DNA from: Actinomycetes bacterium
GTDB lineage: Bacteria > Actinomycetota > Acidimicrobiia > Acidimicrobiales > Palsa-688
Assembly (NCBI GenBank): GCA_021811865.1
Contig: JAKAQB010000032.1
Coordinates: forward strand, 1 to 37,374
Reading direction: 5' to 3'
DNA length: 37,374 nt
Under the pieces are notes generated by a model that was not told the DNA's origin, searched no databases, and worked only from the letters and a program-made list of their open reading frames with translations. Numbering within the stretch: position 1 is the stretch's first letter; each line of letters begins with the position of its first letter. A program made the translations under genes and the position numbers. Below are positions 1 through 7,742 of the stretch, piece after piece.

Positions 1-844
1 GGTCCCATCCCATCTGGGGGAAGGCACCCCGCAGGTTGGCGCCGAGGCGGTCCATCTGCCAGCGGAGGTCCATGTCCTCCAGCAGGGCGTCGGAGAGCGC
101 CTGCAGCTCGCCACGCTGCTCGGGCGTCATCGACGCGAGCAGCTGGCTCATGGCCGCCATCTGGCGGGCCAGGCTCTCGAGCAGCTCGTCGAGGCTCGAC
201 GGGTTGTCGGGGAACATGTCCCCGTAGCGCTCCATGAGCTCCTCGAACATGCGGTCGGTGTCCCGGCCGGCCTCCCGGGCCTCGAGCATGCGGTTCAGGT
301 CGTTCATCATGTCCTTCGTACGCTGCAGCGCCTCGGGGGACACGTCCGACATGGCGTCGCGCATGCGGTCGAAGTAGCTCGACAGCAGCTCCGAGCGCAG
401 CTCCTCGACCAGTTGCTCGAACCGCCGCCCCGCCTCCGGGTTGGCCCAGTCGTAGGACTGCAGCTCGCGCAGGCGGCCGGCGAGGTCCTGGGGCAGGAGC
501 TCGAGTTGGAGGCTGCGCTCGACGTCGCGCTGCTCGTCGAGCGACGCCCGCTCGGCGTCGATGATCTCCTCCAGGCGCCGGGCGATCTGCTCGTGCGGGC
601 CGCTCACGTCGTGTCCGTCCAGCAGCTGCTGGCGCCGCTGGCGGAGCTGCTCGAGCAGCTCGCGCAGGCCGGCGACATGGCGGCCGTTGCGATCCCGGAA
701 GCCCCGCTGCGCCAGGCGCTGCAACGCCTGGTTGAGGTCACCGTGGTAGAGCACCTCGTCGGTCAGGTCACGGAACGCGTCATCCGCTCCGTACTCCAGG
801 CCGACCTGGGTGCCGTCCCAGCGGGAGTAGGTGGACCGGCGCAC
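1..844 (-). CDS. VWA-domain protein, N-terminal part (partial)
   Basis: This frame is open on the minus strand from a GTG at 844 to the window edge, giving 281 codons. An in-frame TAG at 854-856 lies just upstream and no other start codon falls between, so the GTG is the only possible start. The protein begins with RRSTYSRWDGTQVGLEYGAD and continues as a helical, Glu/Arg-rich region (for example LRELLEQLRQRRQQLL). This is the usual N-terminal region of actinobacterial VWA proteins encoded next to a MoxR ATPase; the metal-binding VWA domain itself would lie beyond the left edge. It follows the ATPase gene by 89 bases on the same strand. MoxR/VWA pairs are thought to act as chaperone-like systems that mature or insert metal into partner proteins. 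The pairing is seen here; the substrate is unknown. Confidence 0.8.
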   Translation of the reverse strand, partial: MRRSTYSRWDGTQVGLEYGADDAFRDLTDEVLYHGDLNQALQRLAQRGFRDRNGRHVAGLRELLEQLRQRRQQLLDGHDVSGPHEQIARRLEEIIDAERASLDEQRDVERSLQLELLPQDLAGRLRELQSYDWANPEAGRRFEQLVEELRSELLSSYFDRMRDAMSDVSPEALQRTKDMMNDLNRMLEAREAGRDTDRMFEELMERYGDMFPDNPSSLDELLESLARQMAAMSQLLASMTPEQRGELQALSDALLEDMDLRWQMDRLGANLRGAFPQMGWD

Positions 845-933
845 GAGCCCAAGCTAAACGACCGTCGGCATCACATCAGCCCACCCGACGCTCCGCCGGG
901 GGTGACGCGATGGGGGCGGCGGTTTTCGGCGTG

Positions 934-2334
934 TCAGCGCGCTCGGTACGCGAGACCCGCACCCGACGGCTCCTTGTTGAGGCGCTTGGAGAGGTGCAGG
1001 CCCTCCAGCACGAACTCGACCGCTGCCGCCAGCGCCGCCGGCGACTCGCTGCCCGCCAGGCGCACCGCCGCCGAACGCAGCGCCGGCACCTGGCCGAGCA
1101 CCTCCAGGAGCTCGGCGGAGGCCATGTCGTCGCCGGCACGGGCGACCACCCCCTCGTCGAAGGCGCCCACGACGTCGCGCACGGTGTCCATCGGGACCCG
1201 GGCCCGGAAGACGGTGAGCACCGCCTGTGACAGCATGCGCCCGACCAGCACCCCGTCCCGGCCCTCGTCGAGGGACTCGATCTCGATCTTGCCTGCGGTG
1301 GACGCCGCCAGGTTCTCCAGGTCGCTGACGCGGGGCACGGCCTCGGGCTCCCCCAGCCGCAACGCCCGGCGGGCCGCCCCGGCGGCGAGCGTCTCGAAGT
1401 TGGCGACGCTCAGGCGGACCGAGACGCCCGAGCGCTGGTTGACCTGGCTCGACTGGCGGGCGAGGTGCGACAGCGTCGCGATCACCTCGGCCATGTACTC
1501 GGGGACATCGACGCGCACCCCGATGCCACGCAGCGGCGTCGCCTCCTGGTGGACGACGGCGATCTCCGTCTCGACGTCGAGGGGGTAGTGGGTCCGGATC
1601 TGGGCGCCGAAGCGGTCCTTCAGCGGGGTGATGATCCGGCCCCGGTTGGTGTAGTCCTCCGGGTTGGCTGAGGCGACGAGCATGACGTCGAGGGGCAGGC
1701 GGATCTTGTAGCCCCGGACCTGGACGTCGCGCTCCTCGAGCACGTTGAGGAGGCCTACCTGGATGCGTTCAGCGAGGTCGGGGAGCTCGTTGATGGCGAA
1801 GATCCCCCGGTTGGTGCGAGGCACCAAGCCGTAGTGCAGCGTCAGCTCGTCCGACAGGTACCGACCCTCGGCGACCTTGATCGGGTCCACCTCCCCGATG
1901 AGGTCCGCGATCGAGGTGTCCGGGGTGGCGAGCTTCTCCCCGAACCTGCCCTCCCTGTGCACCCACTCGACCGGGGTGTCCTCGCCCTTGTCGGCCACCA
2001 GGTCCCGCGCGTAGCGGGACACCGGGTGGTAGGGGTCGTCGAGGATCTCCGAGCCGGCCACGACCGGCAGCCACTCGTCGAGGAGGCCCGTCAGCGAGCG
2101 GATCATGCGGGTCTTCGCCTGGCCCCGCTCGCCGAGGAAGATGATGTCGTGGCCGGCGAGGAGGGCGTTCTCGACCTGCGGCAGCACCGTGTGCTCGTAA
2201 CCGAGCACCCCCTCGACGAGCGGCTGGCCGGCCGCTATCCGGCGGGCGGCGTTGCACCGCACCTCCTCCTTCACCGGGACCGACTCCCACCCGGAACCGC
2301 GGAGCTGTCCGAGGGTCGCTGGACGCGAGGGCAT
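934..2334 (-). CDS. MoxR-type AAA+ ATPase (magnesium chelatase ChlI-like)
   Basis: A 466-residue protein from the ATG at 2334. The open frame reaches 2520, but the extra upstream stretch is low-complexity and does not look like protein. The Walker A variant GERGQAKT lies at residues 68-75 and the Walker B-like GIFAINE at about 177-183. The motif LLNVLEERDVQVRGYKIRLP and the sensor-1-like ASANPEDYTNRGRI follow, as in the ChlI/MoxR clade. The C-terminal third is helical. The protein should form a hexameric ATPase that works with the VWA protein encoded immediately downstream (844-1). The family is confident; its client protein cannot be told from the sequence. Confidence 0.9.
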   Translation of the reverse strand: MPSRPATLGQLRGSGWESVPVKEEVRCNAARRIAAGQPLVEGVLGYEHTVLPQVENALLAGHDIIFLGERGQAKTRMIRSLTGLLDEWLPVVAGSEILDDPYHPVSRYARDLVADKGEDTPVEWVHREGRFGEKLATPDTSIADLIGEVDPIKVAEGRYLSDELTLHYGLVPRTNRGIFAINELPDLAERIQVGLLNVLEERDVQVRGYKIRLPLDVMLVASANPEDYTNRGRIITPLKDRFGAQIRTHYPLDVETEIAVVHQEATPLRGIGVRVDVPEYMAEVIATLSHLARQSSQVNQRSGVSVRLSVANFETLAAGAARRALRLGEPEAVPRVSDLENLAASTAGKIEIESLDEGRDGVLVGRMLSQAVLTVFRARVPMDTVRDVVGAFDEGVVARAGDDMASAELLEVLGQVPALRSAAVRLAGSESPAALAAAVEFVLEGLHLSKRLNKEPSGAGLAYRAR

Positions 2335-2434
2335 CGCTCCCGACGCTACCCCCGCCCCGGAAGCAACAATTAGTCGAAAAGGACGACACAGGAGCTGGCG
2401 GAGCAGGAGGGTACCGGCATGCTGGTGAATGTTC

Positions 2435-2464
2435 AGGCGGAGGGAGGCGGAGGGAGGCGGAGGG
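2435..2464. repeat. Three tandem copies of a 10-bp unit
   Basis: The unit AGGCGGAGGG is repeated exactly three times, followed by a partial AGGGTAGG. It lies in the 579-bp spacer between the divergent MoxR gene (minus) and the GH2 gene (plus). No coding function is apparent. Confidence 0.85.
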
Positions 2465-2597
2465 TAGGACCGTACCGGCTGACGCGAGGTGACGATGGAC
2501 CCGGTGGCGCTTCCCAGCACCCGGGCTGGCGTGCGGCCCGCTGGTGTGCAGCCGGATCCGGCGGAAGCTGCGTTCTCGGCATCTGCCTATAGCCAAA

Positions 2598-2677
2598 CCG
2601 CGCGCAGACAGGCGAACCGCGCGCAGCGAGGACGGTATGTGGGGCCCTGTGCGCGCGGATCGCCGTCTGGCGCGCGG
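2598..2677 (-). repeat. Dispersed 80-bp palindromic element, copy A
   Basis: Four 9-bp modules related to CCGCGCGCA occur at 2598, 2617, 2650 and 2669. The first two are in forward orientation and the last two are inverted, with spacings of 19, 33 and 19. The two 28-nt arms (2598-2625 and 2650-2677) match at 22 of 28 positions when one is reverse-complemented, and enclose a 24-nt loop. The reverse complement of this copy aligns with the element at 20523-20602 through both arms and through the loop (16 of 24 loop positions). It stands between divergent genes and could fold as a long hairpin in RNA or serve as a protein-binding array. Confidence 0.8.
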
Positions 2678-2913
2678 AATAGCTGTCGGAGGGACCTCCG
2701 GAGGCGTGCCACGCCTCGAATGCCCACTTGACGCAGCTCCACCCCCACACGACGTGGCCAGCTGCGGGCCCGGCCCCGACCTGGGGCGCCAGCTCGACCG
2801 CGGTCTTCTCACCAGCGCCCTGCGGTCCGGGCGGATCGGCCTGCGCCCCGACCGGCGGGCGGGTGGGACCAACCGGCAATCCGGCCGGCAGCGCAGATAG
2901 CGTGCAAGATGAC

Positions 2914-5133
2914 ATGGACCTCGGTGGCACGTGGCTCGCCGCAGAAGCTGACGAGGAGATACGCCGGCGCCTCCCGGACCCAGAGCTGGACGACGCTGGC
3001 TGGGAGCCGGTCCCGGTCCCGGGTCAGTGGCGCCTCCTGCCGGCATTCGCCGGCAGTGACGGGCCCGTCGCCTACCGCAGGCAGTTCGAGCACGCCGGCG
3101 ATGCCGGTGCCGGCCGGCGGACCTGGCTGGTCTTCGACGGGATCTTCTACCAGGCCGACGTCTGGCTCGACGGCTCCTACATCGGCGACACCGAGGGCTA
3201 CTTCGCGCCTCACGCGTTCGAGGTCACCACCCAGGTGGAGCAGCGCCGTGACCACGTCCTGGCCATCGAAGTCGCATGCGCTCCGCAACGCGACGTCCGT
3301 CGCAAGCGAAACCTCACCGGGATCTTCCAGCACTGGGACACGATGGAGCGGGACTGGAACCCCGGCGGCATCTGGGCACCCGTGCGGCTGGAGGGGACCG
3401 GACCGGTCCGCATCCACCGGCTGCGTGTGGCGTGCCGCGAGGCAACACCCGAGCGGGCCAGCCTCGACCTCGACGCCCTCCTCGACACACGCGACGAACG
3501 CACCGTCACCATCCGCACGAAGCTGTCGCTGCACGGGACGACCGTCGCCGAGGCCAGCCGCCACGACCACCTCGCTGCCGGGGACAACCGGGTTCGCTGG
3601 CGAGTGACGGTGGAACGGCCGGCTCTGTGGTGGCCCCGCGCCCTCGGTGACCCGCTGCTCCACCACCTGGAGGTGGTTGTCGAGGCCGACGGCGAGGAGA
3701 GCGATCGGCGGAACGTGGCAACCGGCCTTCGGCAGGTCCGGATGGACGCTTTCGTCACGACGATCAATGGCGAGCGGCTCTTCCTCAAGGGTGCCAACAT
3801 CGGCCCGACAGACCGGGCGCTGTCCACTGTGAACCGTGACCATGTGGCGCGGGACCTAGAGCACGCCGCCGCTGCCGGACTCGACCTGCTGCGTGTGCAT
3901 GCCCACGTCGGGCACCCGCACCTCTACGACCTGGCCGACGCCGCTGGCATGCTCCTGTGGCAGGACCTCCCGCTGCAGTGGGGATACGGAAACGTACGCC
4001 GCCAGGCGTTGCGCCAAGCCGGGGAGGCGGTCGACCTCCTCGGCCACCACCCGTCGATCGCCCTGTGGTGCGCCCACAACGAGCCCCTCGCCCTCGACCT
4101 CCCGCCGGGGGGGCGTACCCCCCGCAAGGAGTTGGCCCGCTTCGTCGCCGGCCAGCTGCTCCCGACCTGGAACAAGACCTTCCTCGACCCGTCGATCCGC
4201 CGCACGCTCGAGCGGGCCGACGCGTCGCGCCCCGCCCTGTCGCACAGTGGCGTCCTTCCCCACCCGGCGTGGGGCACGGACACGCACGTGTACTTCGGCT
4301 GGTACCACGGCGAGCTGCGCCAGCTCCCCATGCTCGTGGCGCGCTGGCCGGCGGTGGGTCGCTTCGTGAGCGAGTTCGGGGCGCAGGCAGTGCCGGCGAC
4401 CGCCGGCTTCGTCGAACCGGACCGCTGGCCGGAGCTGGACTGGGACCGGCTCGCGACCGATCACGGCCTGCAGAAGCACATCTTCGACGCGCGGGTCCCG
4501 CCGGCGGAGTACACCACCTTCGACGAGTGGCGTACCGCGACGCAGCGCTACCAGGCCGACGTCGTGCGGTTCCACGTCGAGACGCTGCGCCGTCTCAAGT
4601 ACCGGCCGGCCGGTGGCTTCGCCGTGTTCCTGCTACGCGACGCCCAGCCCGCGGTGAGCTGGGCGCTCCTCGACCACAAGGGGGTTCCCAAGGAGGCGTG
4701 GCGGGCGCTGTCGGCAGCGTGCGCTCCGGTGATCGTCGTCGCCGACTGGCCAGCGGAGCAGTACCGACCGGGCCAGCACCTCGAGCTGGGCGTCCACGTC
4801 GTGTCGGACCGCCGGCAGGAGCTGCGGGGAGCAGTCGTCGACGCGAGCGTGCGTTGGGCAGGCGGAGGCCGGCAGCGCTGGCGGTTCGGCGGCGACGTCC
4901 CCGCCGATGCCTGCGTCGCCGTCGGCACCCTCGCATGGGACGTGCCCACCGACGCCCTTCCGGGGCGCCTCACCATCGACCTCACCCTGAGCCACCCCGA
5001 CGCCGGTGCCCAAGCCACCTATGTGAGCCGCGTGGCAGCAGCCTCTCCCAGGCAAGGAAGGCGGGGGCTGCAAGCCTCCCTGGACCGTGATGGCCCGCGG
5101 CTACAGCGCCTGGTCCATCGCCTGGTCGGCTGA
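2914..5133 (+). CDS. Glycoside hydrolase family 2 (beta-mannosidase/galactosidase-like)
   Basis: A 739-residue enzyme from the ATG at 2914; an in-frame GTG at 2902 is an alternative start, and neither has a strong ribosome binding site. An N-terminal jelly-roll sugar-binding domain (GTWLAA..., FDGIFYQADVWLDGSYIGD) is followed by an Ig-like domain. The TIM barrel carries the GH2 acid/base glutamate at residue 390 (LWCAHNEP) and the nucleophile glutamate at about 487 (RFVSEFGAQ). A C-terminal beta domain starts near residue 605. No signal peptide is evident, so it is probably intracellular and acts on imported oligosaccharides or glycosides. The exact sugar (mannose, galactose or glucosamine) cannot be read from these motifs. 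The spacer upstream holds the palindromic element at 2598-2677. Confidence 0.88.
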   Translation: MDLGGTWLAAEADEEIRRRLPDPELDDAGWEPVPVPGQWRLLPAFAGSDGPVAYRRQFEHAGDAGAGRRTWLVFDGIFYQADVWLDGSYIGDTEGYFAPHAFEVTTQVEQRRDHVLAIEVACAPQRDVRRKRNLTGIFQHWDTMERDWNPGGIWAPVRLEGTGPVRIHRLRVACREATPERASLDLDALLDTRDERTVTIRTKLSLHGTTVAEASRHDHLAAGDNRVRWRVTVERPALWWPRALGDPLLHHLEVVVEADGEESDRRNVATGLRQVRMDAFVTTINGERLFLKGANIGPTDRALSTVNRDHVARDLEHAAAAGLDLLRVHAHVGHPHLYDLADAAGMLLWQDLPLQWGYGNVRRQALRQAGEAVDLLGHHPSIALWCAHNEPLALDLPPGGRTPRKELARFVAGQLLPTWNKTFLDPSIRRTLERADASRPALSHSGVLPHPAWGTDTHVYFGWYHGELRQLPMLVARWPAVGRFVSEFGAQAVPATAGFVEPDRWPELDWDRLATDHGLQKHIFDARVPPAEYTTFDEWRTATQRYQADVVRFHVETLRRLKYRPAGGFAVFLLRDAQPAVSWALLDHKGVPKEAWRALSAACAPVIVVADWPAEQYRPGQHLELGVHVVSDRRQELRGAVVDASVRWAGGGRQRWRFGGDVPADACVAVGTLAWDVPTDALPGRLTIDLTLSHPDAGAQATYVSRVAAASPRQGRRGLQASLDRDGPRLQRLVHRLVG

Positions 5134-5220
5134 AAGACCCGCCACCCGCCAACCCGCCACGATCCCTCCGTGGACGCGGCTAGCGCTGGGCACTCGGATG
5201 TGTGGGCTGGTAGAACTGGC

Positions 5221-5613
5221 ATGGTGCAGTACCTGTCCATGGAGTGGTTGGCCCGGCTCCCCCGAGCTGAGGTCATCGAGCCACCCGGTGACGAGACAGG
5301 CGCTGCACCGACCCTCCGCCATGTGGTCCTCGACCCTCCCGGTGGAGGGGAAGCCAGCTACGACGTCCGTGTCACGCCAGAGGGTCCGGTGCTGACCCAG
5401 AGCAGCGGGCGTCGAGCAGACATCACCTTCACCAGCGACTACCGCACGGCGGCGGCGATCGCGTCCGGGACCCTCTCGACCCAGGCAGCGCTTGCCGCCG
5501 GCAGGCTCGAGGTGCGCGGGGACGTAGGGGCCTTGGGCCGGATCGCGTCGAACATCGGCGGCCGTGAGGCCCTCCCATCCTCCTTGCGGGACGAGACCGA
5601 GTTCGTCCCGTGA
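5221..5613 (+). CDS. SCP2-like sterol/lipid-binding domain protein
   Basis: A 130-residue protein from the ATG at 5221 (MVQYLSMEWLARLP). The central and C-terminal part, ITFTSDYRTAAAIASGTLS followed by QAALAAGRLEVRGD, is the pattern of small bacterial SCP2-type proteins, in which a hydrophobic cavity binds acyl chains or sterol-like lipids. No signal peptide or membrane segment is present. It follows the GH2 gene by 87 bases on the same strand, but a functional link is not evident. The fold call is based on recognised pattern rather than alignment. Confidence 0.7.
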   Translation: MVQYLSMEWLARLPRAEVIEPPGDETGAAPTLRHVVLDPPGGGEASYDVRVTPEGPVLTQSSGRRADITFTSDYRTAAAIASGTLSTQAALAAGRLEVRGDVGALGRIASNIGGREALPSSLRDETEFVP

Positions 5614-5734
5614 GCGGTGCCGTCGGTGGACGGGGCCGGCCGGCGAGCGGCGATCGCCAGCCAGGAACCCCGGCCGCCGGCCACCCGGGCGGCAATCACC
5701 ACGCCCCCCTGGCCCACGGCGCCGGGAGGCAGTG

Positions 5735-6574
5735 GTGAGGGAGCCCCGCTGGCCCGGGTGGTACCGCGACTCCGACGACCCGACCTTGCTTCGGCACTGG
5801 AACGGCCGGCATTGGGACGGGCGGCGCCGACACCTGCCGTCGTGGTCGATCGCCACCGCTGAGTTGCGCGTCCTCGACCCAGCTGCCCCAGTCCTCGGCG
5901 CCCAACCCGACGGCCCGGCGAACCCGGCCGCCATCCCCGCCGCCGCCTCCCCCACCGGTCACAAGGCCCACCCCCGCCGGCTGCCCGTGCCGCCCGCCGG
6001 CCCCCGCGGCGGTCCGCTCGGAGCAGCGGACCTGCTCCCGCAGCGAGCGGCGCCCGCGACTACCCGCCATCGGGCGCTGCCACCCCGTCGAGCCGTCGCC
6101 GGCGCCCTCGTGCTCGCCCTGCTCCTCGTGACGATCTCGAGTGCCCTGTCGGGCGCCGGTCGGCGCCGCTCCTCCGCGCCGCTCGGTGCGAGCTCGACGT
6201 TTGCCCATGCGGCGAACGCCGACTGCGCCGCGGTCATGGGAGCGGTGCGTCCAGCCACCGTGACGACCGCTCCGTACAAGACGGTGGGTGCAGCGACAGC
6301 GGAGCTGGACCGGCTGGCGGCGACCATCTCAGCGCTCGGGAGGTCCGAGGGGATCGGGGGCGGGGTCCCCAGCTGGATGGCCGACTGGCGGGCGTGGGCG
6401 GCTGCACGCATGGCAGAGGCGCGCTCGGCGATCGGTCCGGCGGCGGAGAAACCCCCGTCAGCGGCGTCCGCCGCGCTGGACGCCAAACGGGCCGACGAGT
6501 ACGCCAGCGCCCACGGGCTCTCGGACTGCATCCTCGCAGCGCAGGATGTGCCAGCGATCGTCCCGGTACCCTGA
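5735..6574 (+). CDS. DUF2510 membrane-anchored protein
   Basis: A 279-residue protein. The GTG at 5735 is chosen because GGGAGG at 5724-5729 lies 5 bases upstream. The N-terminus carries the short aromatic DUF2510 motif (PGWYRDSDDPTLLRHWNGRH), common in actinobacterial membrane proteins. A Pro/Ala-rich linker follows, then one hydrophobic segment at about residues 122-142 (AVAGALVLALLLVTISSAL), then an external Ala-rich domain with two cysteines (ADCAAVMGA and LSDCILAA) that could pair. The topology is probably N-terminus in, C-terminus out. Function is unknown. Confidence 0.75.
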   Translation: MREPRWPGWYRDSDDPTLLRHWNGRHWDGRRRHLPSWSIATAELRVLDPAAPVLGAQPDGPANPAAIPAAASPTGHKAHPRRLPVPPAGPRGGPLGAADLLPQRAAPATTRHRALPPRRAVAGALVLALLLVTISSALSGAGRRRSSAPLGASSTFAHAANADCAAVMGAVRPATVTTAPYKTVGAATAELDRLAATISALGRSEGIGGGVPSWMADWRAWAAARMAEARSAIGPAAEKPPSAASAALDAKRADEYASAHGLSDCILAAQDVPAIVPVP

Positions 6575-6659
6575 CAGCGGCGACCGCCAACACGCGCCCC
6601 CGGTGGGGCGCTGCGCCTTCGACGTGGAGCGCGGAGTGTGGCGTGTGGCGTCGGGGTCC

Positions 6660-7652
6660 TCAGCCGACGAGCCCGAGCTCGGTCACGGCGTCGCGTTCGT
6701 CGGCCAGCTCGGCAGCGGAGGCGTCGATGCGCCCCCGGCTGAGCTCGTCGATGTCGAGACCGGCAACGATCGTGTACTGCCCACCCTCGCACCTGACGGG
6801 GAAGGAGGAGATGAGCCCCTCGGGCACGCCGTAGGAACCATCCGAGACAACGGCCATCGACACCCATCCCCGATCGCCGGTGCCGAGGATCCAGTCGCGC
6901 ACGTGGTCCAGCGCGGCGTTGGCGGCCGAGGCGGCACTCGATGCGCCGCGGGCCTCGATGATGGCCGCACCGCGCTTTTGGACTGTCGGGATGAAGTCCT
7001 CCTCCACCCACGCCCGGTCGCCGATCACCTCCATAGCTGGCCGGCCCCCGACCTTGGCGTGGAAGAGATCCGGGTACTGGGTCGAGGAGTGGTTGCCCCA
7101 GATGGTGACGTCGGTGACCGCAGTGACCGGGACGGACACCTTGGCGGCAACCTGCGCCTTGGCCCGGTTCTGGTCGAGGCGCGTCATGGAGGTGAAGCAC
7201 TCGGCGGGGAGGTTCGGGGCGTTCCGCTGCGCGATGAGGGCGTTGGTGTTGGCGGGGTTGCCCACCACCAGCACCTTGATCCCTGTGGCGGCGTTGTCCG
7301 ACAGGGCCTTGCCCTGGACGGTGAAGATGGCGCCGTTGGCCTCGAGGAGGTCCTTGCGCTCCATGCCCTTGGAACGGGGGCGGGCGCCGACGAGCAGGGC
7401 GATGTCGGCGTCGCCGAACGCCACGTTGGCGTCGTCGCTGGTCGTGATCCCCTCGAGGAGGGGGAAGGCGCAGTCCTCCAGCTCCATGACCACCCCGCGG
7501 AGGGCGTCGAGCGCCGGCGTGATCTCGAGCAGCTGGAGGATGACGGGCTGGTGCGGGCCGAGCAGCTCACCGCTGGCGATCCGGAACAGCAAGCTGTAGC
7601 CGATCTGACCGGCGGCTCCGGTGACAGCAACGCGGACGGGTGACGCGGGCAT
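6660..7652 (-). CDS. mdh: Malate dehydrogenase
   Basis: A 330-residue enzyme from the ATG at 7652, which is preceded by AGGAGG at a good distance; the open frame extends to 7718 but that part is not conserved in character. It catalyses NAD-dependent interconversion of malate and oxaloacetate in the TCA cycle. The NAD-binding loop [12 protein letters not shown] is at residues 11-22, the substrate-binding loop [15 protein letters not shown] at about 89-103, [11 protein letters not shown] at about 129-139, and the catalytic His is H188 in [12 protein letters not shown]. Length and motifs fit the roughly 330-residue cytosolic-type bacterial MDH. It sits 90 bases downstream of the tricorn-like gene on the same strand. 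Confidence 0.96.
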   Translation of the reverse strand: MPASPVRVAVTGAAGQIGYSLLFRIASGELLGPHQPVILQLLEITPALDALRGVVMELEDCAFPLLEGITTSDDANVAFGDADIALLVGARPRSKGMERKDLLEANGAIFTVQGKALSDNAATGIKVLVVGNPANTNALIAQRNAPNLPAECFTSMTRLDQNRAKAQVAAKVSVPVTAVTDVTIWGNHSSTQYPDLFHAKVGGRPAMEVIGDRAWVEEDFIPTVQKRGAAIIEARGASSAASAANAALDHVRDWILGTGDRGWVSMAVVSDGSYGVPEGLISSFPVRCEGGQYTIVAGLDIDELSRGRIDASAAELADERDAVTELGLVG

Positions 7653-7742
7653 GCAGGCATCCTCCTGGGCGACTCGGACCGCGTTGCAACCTACGCCGCT
7701 CGCCGGTCGACCGGCCAACCGCTACGGCGACAGCTGAGACAG

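Noticed and set aside
413..1588. 391-residue plus-strand open frame
   Set aside because: It lies opposite the VWA and MoxR genes and its composition mirrors their codon pattern.
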